64,000 nt of DNA, from assembly GCF_015732155.1 (NCBI RefSeq), contig NZ_WIQK01000001.1, positions 1,622,001-1,686,000 on the forward strand, given 5' to 3'. Source of the stretch: Pectinatus sottacetonis (GTDB lineage Bacteria; Bacillota; Negativicutes; Selenomonadales; Selenomonadaceae). A program made the position numbers and the translations under genes. Shown one piece after another: positions 57,407 to 64,000 of the stretch. Position 1 is the first letter of the stretch. Every line of letters starts with the position of its first letter. The notes under the pieces were generated by a model. The model saw only the letters and a program-made list of their open reading frames with translations. It made no database searches and had not been told where the DNA came from.

Positions 57407-58087
57407 TCATTCTGATATGATTTTGCCATCAGTTGAAATTATATTTATCTGCCAGGGAATAAATTTGCCACTTTGCTGCAGGGCTGCTTTAGCAGCATTT
57501 TCCAGACCACCGCAGCAGGGAACTTCCATGCGTACAATAGTAAGGTTTTTTATATTATTGTTTTTTAATATTGAAGTAAGTTTTTCTGTGTAATTGCCCT
57601 CATCAAGTTTAGGACAACCAATGAGAGTGATATTGCCCTTAATAAATTTATCGTGGAAACCAGCGTAAGCATAGGCTGTGCAGTCAGCAGCAATAAGAAG
57701 ATTGGCATTGTTGAAAAACGGCGCAGTTACAGGAACTAATTTTATCTGTACAGGCCATTGTCGCAACTGGCTGGTATTGGTGACAGGTTTTTCTTTTGCC
57801 GCAGGCGGTGTAAAAGATTTTATGGTGGAACCAGGACAGGATGTATTGTTTTGCCTTTGGGCTTTTTTTACAGCTGCCTCATCATAAGCTGGAGCTTCAC
57901 GTTCTTCAAAAGAGATAGCATTTTGCGGGCAGGTTGGAAGACAATCCCCTAATCCGTCACAATAATGTTCGTGCATGAGTTTCGCTTTATTGTTAACTAA
58001 AGCAATAGCACCTTCATGGCAGGCGTTTATACATATACCACATCCGTTACATTTGTCGGTATTTATTTTTATTATTTTTCTTATCAT
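57407..58087 (-). CDS. Ferredoxin-like 4Fe-4S protein associated with hcp
   Basis: A 226-aa protein. The first cluster motif is CNGCGICINACHEG. The second, YCDGLGDCLPTCPQNAI, lacks one of the usual four cysteines (Leu in its place). The C-terminal domain carries LIGCPKLDEGNY and VPCCGGLENAAKAA and an inner ADCTAYAYAG segment. Such proteins are often next to hcp and may be its electron donor. ATG follows GAAAGGACTATCCTT. The gap to hcp is about 90 bases. Confidence 0.85.
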   Translation of the reverse strand: MIRKIIKINTDKCNGCGICINACHEGAIALVNNKAKLMHEHYCDGLGDCLPTCPQNAISFEEREAPAYDEAAVKKAQRQNNTSCPGSTIKSFTPPAAKEKPVTNTSQLRQWPVQIKLVPVTAPFFNNANLLIAADCTAYAYAGFHDKFIKGNITLIGCPKLDEGNYTEKLTSILKNNNIKNLTIVRMEVPCCGGLENAAKAALQQSGKFIPWQINIISTDGKIISE

Positions 58088-58168
58088 AAGGATAGTCCTT
58101 TCTTTTTAAATGAAAACATGGGCTTGTGTTTATGAATATATTTTATTATAATATAATAAAAATATCTG

Positions 58169-58183
58169 TTGTAAATATAACAA
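58169..58183. promoter_or_regulatory. Crp/Fnr-type half-site pair near the regulator start
   Basis: TTGT-AAATATA-ACAA is an inverted pair between the divergent ferredoxin and regulator genes, 12 bases before the regulator ATG. It is similar in layout to Crp/Fnr or HcpR sites and could serve autoregulation. Evidence is only symmetry and position. Confidence 0.4.
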
Positions 58184-58195
58184 AAGGTGAATTAA

Positions 58196-58918
58196 ATGAA
58201 AAAAATTTTTTTATTTGAAAATAAAGCGCACGGACGATTGAAACAGGAATATATCAATGTAATAAAATCATCACCGCTGTTCATCGGAGCATCAGAGGGA
58301 GAAATTTATTCAATGCTTGGTTGTCTGGGTGGTATAGTAGCAAAATGCGATAAGGCGGAAAGTATTTTTCGGGCAAATGATAATATAACCGATATGGGAT
58401 TGGTTTTATCCGGCGGGTTGATACTGGAAAGAGAAGATTATTGGGGAAATCGGAGTATTCTGGCACATATCGGGATAGGTGAGCTTTTTGGTGAAGTGTA
58501 TGCATGTGAACCGCTACTGTCAACGAATATAAGTGCAAAAACTACAGAAGAAGCTGTAATATTATTTATGAATGTACAGCGAATAACAACATTATGCGAT
58601 TCTAACTGTATATATCATTCACAGCTTATTCATAATTTGTTGTCTGTTCTAGCAAAGAAAGCATATATGCTCACTTGTAAAATAAACCATGTTACTAAAC
58701 GCACAACCCGTGAAAAACTGCTTTCTTATTTTTCCGAACAGGCACTTTTATCAGGAAGTAATGAATTTACAATTCCCTTTACGCGTCAGGAACTGGCAGA
58801 TTTTTTATCGGTTAATCGCAGTGCTATGTCAGCAGAACTTTCTAAGATGCATGCAGAAGCAATACTGAATTTCAGTAAGAATAAATTTGAATTGCTCAAT
58901 ATAGAAAATCCATTATAA
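58196..58918 (+). CDS. Crp/Fnr family transcriptional regulator
   Basis: A 240-aa protein with an N-terminal cyclic-nucleotide-type sensor domain (VLSGGLILEREDYWGN; IGIGELFGEVYACEPL) and a C-terminal winged helix (FTRQELADFLSVNRSAMSAE). No N-terminal Cys cluster of the FNR kind is present. It is divergent from the ferredoxin-hcp genes, matching the layout of HcpR-like nitrosative-stress regulators. The target set is inferred. Confidence 0.9.
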   Translation: MKKIFLFENKAHGRLKQEYINVIKSSPLFIGASEGEIYSMLGCLGGIVAKCDKAESIFRANDNITDMGLVLSGGLILEREDYWGNRSILAHIGIGELFGEVYACEPLLSTNISAKTTEEAVILFMNVQRITTLCDSNCIYHSQLIHNLLSVLAKKAYMLTCKINHVTKRTTREKLLSYFSEQALLSGSNEFTIPFTRQELADFLSVNRSAMSAELSKMHAEAILNFSKNKFELLNIENPL

Positions 58919-58990
58919 TACTAATAATGGATTTTTCGTTATAAATATGGAGATTCCTTTATTATTAAAATAATAGTAAGTTAAATTTTT

Positions 58991-59042
58991 GTAATATAAA
59001 ACAGCCACTGTTCATTTCTTAACAGTGGCTGTTTTATATTAC
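58991..59042. terminator. Bidirectional terminator between the Crp/Fnr gene and the exonuclease gene
   Basis: Perfect 22-bp arms, 58991-59012 and 59021-59042, with an 8-base loop; the core is AACAGTGGCTGTTTT with A/T flanks. It serves convergent genes. Confidence 0.9.
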
Positions 59043-59057
59043 ATTTTCAGCTAGAAA

Positions 59058-59618
59058 TTAACATTTAAAAGGGCGTTTTTTTATGCCTATTTTGGCAATA
59101 AGTGTATCAAAATCAGAAGCACTTACAACACGTCCTGCGGCAAGCGGTATTTTAGCACAGACCTTAGCATCATCAAGAGCATCATGATGAGAAAAGTTTA
59201 TTTGAAAAAAATTACCGAGGGTATCTAATTTGTGATTAGTAAGTGAGGGCCATACTTTACGTGAGATTTGTACGGTACAGCAGGTATTAAATTTTATTTT
59301 GGGCAGATGGTACTGCCATATGCATGAACGCATAACGCCCATGTCAAATACAGCATTATGGGCAATTACAGTTTTATTTTCCAGCATTTGTCGCAGTTTA
59401 GGGAAAATATCGGCAAAAGTAGGTGCTGTTTTTACCATTTCTGTAGTTATGCCGTTTATTTCGATGTTTTTTGGATCGAAAAATTTTTGGGGTGGTTTTA
59501 TTAGTGTGTTGTAAGAATTGGTCATGCGCCCATTTTGAATTTCCACAACTGCAACGCTGCAGGCACTATTACGCTCGCTGGTGGCTGTTTCAAAATCTAT
59601 CGCGACAAAATTCATCAT
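59058..59618 (-). CDS. DEDDh 3'-5' exonuclease (DNA polymerase III epsilon-like)
   Basis: The 186-aa protein has Exo I FVAIDFETA, Exo II VIAHNAVFDMGVM and the Exo III region HHDALDDAKVCAKI, giving the DEDDh set. Stand-alone proteins of this type trim nucleic acids in repair or RNA turnover. It is shorter than DinG and not fused to a polymerase. Role not known. Confidence 0.9.
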   Translation of the reverse strand: MMNFVAIDFETATSERNSACSVAVVEIQNGRMTNSYNTLIKPPQKFFDPKNIEINGITTEMVKTAPTFADIFPKLRQMLENKTVIAHNAVFDMGVMRSCIWQYHLPKIKFNTCCTVQISRKVWPSLTNHKLDTLGNFFQINFSHHDALDDAKVCAKIPLAAGRVVSASDFDTLIAKIGIKKRPFKC

Positions 59619-59999
59619 AAGAAAATGATCCTTTCATAAATATCTAGTGTAAGTTTTAGTTAAAGCGTGTAATTATAGCATTTTCACATTGAGTAAATAT
59701 AATTATCTGATTCTTCGAATACAAATAAGTTTATCATTGTTTGTATAAACGTTCAAGTTAGGTGAATATGTAATTGTTGTTTCATTACTTATAATTATTT
59801 TGCTTGGTTTCTATTGAAAATCTTGAATAATTCAAAAAAAGAAAATACTGAAACGCAGATGTATTATGAATAATATTATTTAAAATAAGATTTCAAGGGG
59901 CTGTCGCATGAAGTGAGTATTTTACTTCAGCGGCAGCCCCTCTTTATATAGAAAATTATTTTATGGTACTGTTAATATTCTTCCGCAATAGGAGAAATA
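59619..59999. other. Intergenic region between the exonuclease gene and nfnB
   Basis: Apart from the hairpin at 59896-59941 this AT-rich stretch contains no recognisable gene or RNA. It should hold the exonuclease promoter. Confidence 0.5.
59896..59941. terminator. Terminator downstream of nfnB
   Basis: AGGGGCTGTCGCATGAAGT pairs with ACTTCAGCGGCAGCCCCT with one small bulge. It lies downstream of the minus-strand nfn genes. Confidence 0.75.
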
Positions 60000-61397
60000 T
60001 TATTTATTCTGTAAATACTCGTCTATAGCTTTGGCTGCTTTTTTCCCTGCACCCATTGCCAAAATGACGGTTGCGGCACCGGTGACAATATCTCCGCCGG
60101 CAAATACACCATCCTTGGTAGTGGAACCAGTCTTTTCATCAGCTATAATATTGCCGCGTTTATTTGTTTGCATGTCAGGAGTAGTAGATTGAATAAGTGG
60201 ATTTGGTCCCTGGCCGATGGACATAATCACTGTATCAACTGGTAAGGTAAATTCTGAACCTTCTATTGGTACAGGACGGCATCTGCCAGAAGCATCAGGT
60301 TCTCCTAGAGCCATTTTTATACAGCGCAATTGTGATACACTATTGTCTTCGTTTCCAATTATTTCGCAGGGATTGCTGAGAAGTTTGAAATCTATCCCTT
60401 CTGCTTTAGCATGGTGAACTTCTTCCAGACGGGCCGGCAGTTCTTTTTCACTGCGCCTGTATACGATATAAACATGTTCGGCCCCTAGGCGGAGGGAAGT
60501 GCGGGCTGCATCCATAGCTACATTGCCACCACCTATTACAGCGACTGTTTTTCCTACTTTTAAAGGTGTTTTATATTCAGGAAATTTATAAGCTTTCATT
60601 AAATTGCAGCGGGTAAGAAATTCATTTGCGGAATACACACCATTTAAATTTTCACCGGGGATGTGCATAAAACGTGGTAGACCAGCTCCTGTTGAAATAA
60701 ATACAGCAGCAAAACCTTCTTCATTCATAAGTTCATCTACTGTATACAATTTACCGACTACGGAATTGAGTTCAATTTTTACGCCAAGTTTTTTTAAGTT
60801 TTCGATTTCTACTTTTACGACTTTTTCTTTTGGCAGACGAAATTCCGGAATACCATAGGACAAGACGCCGCCAGCTTTATGTAATGCTTCAAAAATAGTT
60901 ACTCTGTAGCCAAATTTTGCAAGTTCACTGGCAGCTGATAAACCAGCCGGGCCGGATCCGATGACAGCAACTTTTTCTGCATGTTCATTACAGATGCTGG
61001 GTTTTGTTTCGGTATCAGCAGCCAGAGCACGGTCGGCAACAAATCTTTCCAGCCGCCCGATTCCCACTGGTTCTCCCTTTATTCCCATGACGCAGTATTT
61101 TTCACATTGACTTTCCTGCGGACAAACGCGTCCACATATAGCGGGCAGAGAATTAGTCTGCTTGATTATTTTAATAGAGGAAGCAAAATCGCCTGTTTTT
61201 ATTTTGGCAATAAAACCGGGAATATTTACTTGTACAGGACATCCCTGTATACAGCGGGGATTAGGACAGTTTAAGCAGCGGCAGGCTTCAGCAATAGCAG
61301 TCTTTTCATCATAGCCTAAAGCCACTTCGGAAAAATTATGAATACGTATTTCAGGATCCTGTTCCGGCATAGGATGTTTAGTCATTTGTAAAGCCAT
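60000..61397 (-). CDS. nfnB: NfnB/GltD-type NADPH-binding flavoprotein
   Basis: A 465-aa flavoprotein. The N-terminus carries two 4Fe-4S motifs (CRCLNCPNPRCIQGCP; CGRVCPQESQCEKYC), followed by FAD (IGSGPAGLSAASELAKFG) and NADPH (VIGGGNVAMDAARTSLRLGA) Rossmann folds. It is the large subunit of NADH-dependent reduced ferredoxin:NADP oxidoreductase, an electron-bifurcating complex with NfnA. Without NfnA it would be called glutamate synthase small subunit. ATG follows AGGAGGTCCTTTAAACT. Confidence 0.92.
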   Translation of the reverse strand: MALQMTKHPMPEQDPEIRIHNFSEVALGYDEKTAIAEACRCLNCPNPRCIQGCPVQVNIPGFIAKIKTGDFASSIKIIKQTNSLPAICGRVCPQESQCEKYCVMGIKGEPVGIGRLERFVADRALAADTETKPSICNEHAEKVAVIGSGPAGLSAASELAKFGYRVTIFEALHKAGGVLSYGIPEFRLPKEKVVKVEIENLKKLGVKIELNSVVGKLYTVDELMNEEGFAAVFISTGAGLPRFMHIPGENLNGVYSANEFLTRCNLMKAYKFPEYKTPLKVGKTVAVIGGGNVAMDAARTSLRLGAEHVYIVYRRSEKELPARLEEVHHAKAEGIDFKLLSNPCEIIGNEDNSVSQLRCIKMALGEPDASGRCRPVPIEGSEFTLPVDTVIMSIGQGPNPLIQSTTPDMQTNKRGNIIADEKTGSTTKDGVFAGGDIVTGAATVILAMGAGKKAAKAIDEYLQNK

Positions 61398-61400
61398 AGT

Positions 61401-62246
61401 TTAAAGGACCTCCTTGATTTTTGTCAGTCGGCAGACATGATTTGATTCTATTTTTTCTTTGTCAGTATACATGTGCTGGCGTGACATTAAGCCGTTAAAG
61501 TCCACAAGGTGTCCATCAAATTCAGGGCCGTCCACACAGGCAAATTTTACTTCACCACCTACCTGCACACGGCATCCGCCGCACATGCCGGTACCGTCGA
61601 CCATAATAGGATTTAAGCTTACGACAGTTTTTATTTTATAAGGACGTGTTGCTTCAGCTACGCTGCGCATCATTACGACCGGACCGATAGCAATGACTTC
61701 ATCAATTGTTTCGCCCCGATCGATTATCTGTTGCAGGGCTGTTGTAACGAAACCTTTTATACCGCATGAACCATCATCTGTAGTTATGAAGAGTTCATCA
61801 CTTACTGAGTGCATTTCTTTTTCTAAAATAAGCAGATCTTTATTTTTAGCACCCATTATAGAGATGACTTTATTCCCGGCCTGATGCATTCCTCTGGCAA
61901 TAGGATATATAGGAGCAACTCCAATACCACCGCCTATGCATACTACCGTACCCATTTTTTCAATATGGGTTTTTTTGCCAAGTGGTGCTACCAGATCAAG
62001 AATGCAGTCACCTTCATTAAGTTGCCCTAAAATACTTGTTCCAGCACCAACTTCCTGGAAAACAATGGATACTGATCCTTTTTCACGGTCAAAATCAGCA
62101 ATAGTCAGGGGCAGCCGTTCTCCTTTTTCATCTGTACGTATTATCAAAAATTGTCCGGGTTCCGCTTTTTTGGCAATGCGTGGTGCTTCAATGTCATAAA
62201 GCCATACTTTGGGGGAGAGAAGTTCTTTTTTTAAAATTTTAAACAT
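61401..62246 (-). CDS. nfnA: NfnA/SudB-type NADH and ferredoxin subunit
   Basis: The 281-aa protein has a ferredoxin-reductase-like FAD and NAD domain (VCIGGGIGVAPIYPIARG; IGPVVMMRSVAEATRP) and a 2Fe-2S site in GTGMCGGCRVQVGGEVKFAC. With nfnB, 3 bases downstream, it forms NfnAB, which couples NADH and ferredoxin oxidation to NADP reduction. Related SudAB and PyrK-like proteins exist, but the pairing supports Nfn. Confidence 0.92.
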   Translation of the reverse strand: MFKILKKELLSPKVWLYDIEAPRIAKKAEPGQFLIIRTDEKGERLPLTIADFDREKGSVSIVFQEVGAGTSILGQLNEGDCILDLVAPLGKKTHIEKMGTVVCIGGGIGVAPIYPIARGMHQAGNKVISIMGAKNKDLLILEKEMHSVSDELFITTDDGSCGIKGFVTTALQQIIDRGETIDEVIAIGPVVMMRSVAEATRPYKIKTVVSLNPIMVDGTGMCGGCRVQVGGEVKFACVDGPEFDGHLVDFNGLMSRQHMYTDKEKIESNHVCRLTKIKEVL

Positions 62247-62357
62247 TGTATTACCTCTTTACTAATTAGTATTATTACATTTTAGATTAAGACAGGCGAT
62301 GAAATATTTTATGTTAAATAAAATTTCATTGAGTGTAGTTAATGTCTGTAGTAAATT

Positions 62358-63098
62358 TTAGGAAAATATACCTGACATATATTTCTTAAGATCTGTTTTT
62401 ATAGGCATTATGTAAATATTCCCGCCATAGTTTTTTACTAAGGATATTACTTTACGGGCAAAGTTTATATTCCATTCCATGGTAGGCGTAAAATGCTTAG
62501 GGAAAACGACATTGTTTTTTGTTTCCCAGTAACTAACGGAACGTTCGGATAGAACGGGAGAAATTCCCCAGTAGACATTAATATCTTCAAGCATTTCTGC
62601 ATATATTTGAATATAACGCAGATCAAAAAAAGGCTGAGTGAAAAAACCTGATGCCCCTGCTTGGATTTTGCGGCGAATGTGGTAAAGTTCATGACGCATA
62701 CTGGATCTGTATTGGTCAATGCCGGCAAAAATTTTTATATCAGGCAGTTCATCACGAAATTTTCGGATTATATCGGTACTTATGGTAGGATATACTTTAT
62801 GGGACATATCCTGTGGAGGATCGCCTGTTATAACGAGAACTTTATTTAGTTTATTTTTTATAAAATACTCCTTCATGGGAAGTTCATATTCTAAATTGAT
62901 GTCAAGAGCCCGGACATGGGGCATTGCATCGAATGAATAACTTTTTGCAATACTGGCACCCTCCCAGCTGTGCATGTTAAAGCGCAGTAATTCAGGTATA
63001 TTAATCAAATTAACGGGTAATTTATTGTCTTTGAGTTCTTGTAATTCTTGACATAGAATATTTTTATCACGTGGCACAAGTTCAACCGAAACGGTCAT
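62358..63098 (-). CDS. Short methylenetetrahydrofolate reductase (MetF-like)
   Basis: The 246-aa protein keeps MetF motifs: the catalytic Glu in VSVELVPRD, LVITGDPPQD, FAGIDQYRSS, TQPFFDLRYIQ and GISPVLSERS. It is shorter than E. coli MetF (about 296 aa), mainly at the C-terminus. MetF reduces methylene-THF to methyl-THF. It lies upstream of nfnA on the same strand (111-base gap). ATG follows AGCAGGAGGTTTTCAA. Confidence 0.82.
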   Translation of the reverse strand: MTVSVELVPRDKNILCQELQELKDNKLPVNLINIPELLRFNMHSWEGASIAKSYSFDAMPHVRALDINLEYELPMKEYFIKNKLNKVLVITGDPPQDMSHKVYPTISTDIIRKFRDELPDIKIFAGIDQYRSSMRHELYHIRRKIQAGASGFFTQPFFDLRYIQIYAEMLEDINVYWGISPVLSERSVSYWETKNNVVFPKHFTPTMEWNINFARKVISLVKNYGGNIYIMPIKTDLKKYMSGIFS

Positions 63099-63279
63099 TT
63101 GAAAACCTCCTGCTTATTTTTCTAGTATATTGTAACGAAAAATCCTAACAAAGTCCAATCTATTTTAAGATTAAACTGTATAAAAGTTAACTTAATTTAT
63201 ATTTTACTATAATAAATTGTTTTCTATTAAAATATAGTAGATTATTATAGATAAATTTACAAAATTTATTTTTCGTAAA

Positions 63280-63308
63280 TTGCCCGGCCAAATCAATTTT
63301 GCTATAAT
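63280..63308 (+). promoter_or_regulatory. Promoter of cobM
   Basis: TTGCCC (63280-63285) and TATAAT (63303-63308) with a 17-base spacer, 54 bases before the cobM start. No cobalamin riboswitch is visible in this leader. Confidence 0.65.
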
Positions 63309-63362
63309 TAAATAAAGTTATATAAAATTTATTCTCAAGATTATGAAGGGAGTTCTTACATA

Positions 63363-64000
63363 ATGAAAAAAGTTTATATAGTTGGAGCCGGACCTGGTGA
63401 TCCTGAACTTATAACAATTAAAGGGCAGCGTCTGCTTAAGGAAGCCGATGTTATAATTTATGCTGGGTCATTAGTGAATCCGGCGCTGCTGGATTATGCA
63501 AAAGCTGACTGTACTATATATAATAGCGCCACAATGACATTGGACGAAGTAATAAAGGTTATAAGTGATGCTGTAGGGAGAAATTTAAAAGTGGTTCGCC
63601 TGCATACAGGGGATCCAGCTATTTACGGAGCCATCCAGGAACAAATGGATGCTCTTAAACGGCTCAATATAAATTTTTCAGTTGTTCCGGGAGTAAGTTC
63701 ATTTCTTGCTTCCGCAGCAGCTTTGAAGCAAGAGTATACACTGCCCAAAATATCACAGACGGTTATTATAACCAGAAATGCCGGTCGTACTCCTGTGCCG
63801 GAAAAAGAAAGTCTTAAGGCACTGGCTGCGCATAATGCCACAATGTGTATATTTCTTAGTGTACATATGCTGGATGAAGTGGTTAAAGAACTTATTGAAG
63901 GCGGTTATGCAGATGATACTCCTATTGCTATTGTGCAAAAAGCATCATGGCCGGAACAGAAAATTGTTCGTGGAACATTGAAGGATATAGCAGTCAAGGC
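63363..64000 (+). CDS. cobM: Precorrin-4/cobalt-precorrin-4 C11-methyltransferase (cut by window edge)
   Basis: The first 212 residues begin MKKVYIVGAGPGDPELITIK, the SAM-binding loop of tetrapyrrole methylases, then VVRLHTGDPAIYGAI and VPGVSSFLASAAALKQEYTL, characteristic of CobM/CbiF. It methylates C11 of the corrin ring. ATG follows AAGGGAGTTCTTACATA. The gene runs off the right edge; further cob/cbi genes are likely beyond. Confidence 0.93.
   Translation, partial: MKKVYIVGAGPGDPELITIKGQRLLKEADVIIYAGSLVNPALLDYAKADCTIYNSATMTLDEVIKVISDAVGRNLKVVRLHTGDPAIYGAIQEQMDALKRLNINFSVVPGVSSFLASAAALKQEYTLPKISQTVIITRNAGRTPVPEKESLKALAAHNATMCIFLSVHMLDEVVKELIEGGYADDTPIAIVQKASWPEQKIVRGTLKDIAVK

Noticed and set aside
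62299-62329. Terminator downstream of the MetF-like gene
   Set aside because: The hairpin ATGAAAT...ATTTCAT has a bulge, an AT-only stem and no T run on the minus strand, so it was not called.

Overview
The window is AT-rich, gene-dense DNA from an anaerobic bacterium of Firmicutes descent that has an outer membrane, most likely a member of the Negativicutes (Selenomonas, Pectinatus or Megamonas relatives). Firmicute-type genes (an NrdJ ribonucleotide reductase, NfnAB, TTG and GTG starts behind strong AGGAGG sites) sit beside diderm genes: the lipid A aminoarabinose (Arn) set, TonB, a BtuB-type receptor and an LptA/OstA-like protein. The species cannot be named from the sequence alone.

Layout. 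1-4003 (minus): arnT-arnB-arnC-arnA (arnA cut by the window edge), divergent from a two-component system at 4291-6260. 6537-14564 (plus): OPT transporter, acetyltransferase, YdjM-like protein, SMR-type flippase candidate, TonB, a PASTA-containing penicillin-binding protein and serS. 14940-17714: a GH25 lysozyme gene split by a complete IStron, i.e. a group I intron fused to an IS200/IS605-type element with tnpA and tnpB. Exact removal of 14958-17156 restores the lysozyme frame. 18016-19450: FetAB-type exporter. 19554-22580 (minus): TPP-riboswitch thiSGHE operon. 22657-25789: DUF389 protein, a scar with a glnQ remnant, EamA transporter. 26110-31782: ilvN-ilvB-ilvC-ilvB-ilvN, two acetolactate synthases around ketol-acid reductoisomerase. 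32090-36663: LptA-like gene, dgt, aroC-aroK-aroB. 36740-38392: DUF1858 protein, a divergent Lgt homologue, an ASCH-like protein. 38396-40827: cobalamin riboswitch and BtuB-type receptor. 40979-43965 (minus): SHOCT protein, rodA, yfcE, argR. 44386-50251: arginine deiminase operon arcA-arcB-arcD-arcC and a TrmB-type regulator. 50581-54715: B12-dependent ribonucleotide reductase and a chemotaxis receptor. 55034-59618: tRNA-Leu, flavodoxin, hybrid cluster protein, ferredoxin, a divergent Crp/Fnr regulator and an exonuclease. 60000-64000: nfnB, nfnA, a short MetF-like protein and the start of cobM.

Common threads. Cobalamin recurs (riboswitch-controlled uptake, B12-dependent NrdJ, cobM). Anaerobic nitrogen and redox metabolism is represented by Hcp, NfnAB and arginine fermentation. 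Envelope genes are spread over the whole window. Transcription units often end in unusually long perfect inverted repeats, three of them with 27-bp arms.

The best candidate for a special system is the IStron. It carries an apparently intact group I ribozyme, TnpA, TnpB and a putative omega-RNA in a Negativicutes-like genome, and a 22-nt inverted repeat brackets its tnpAB module.
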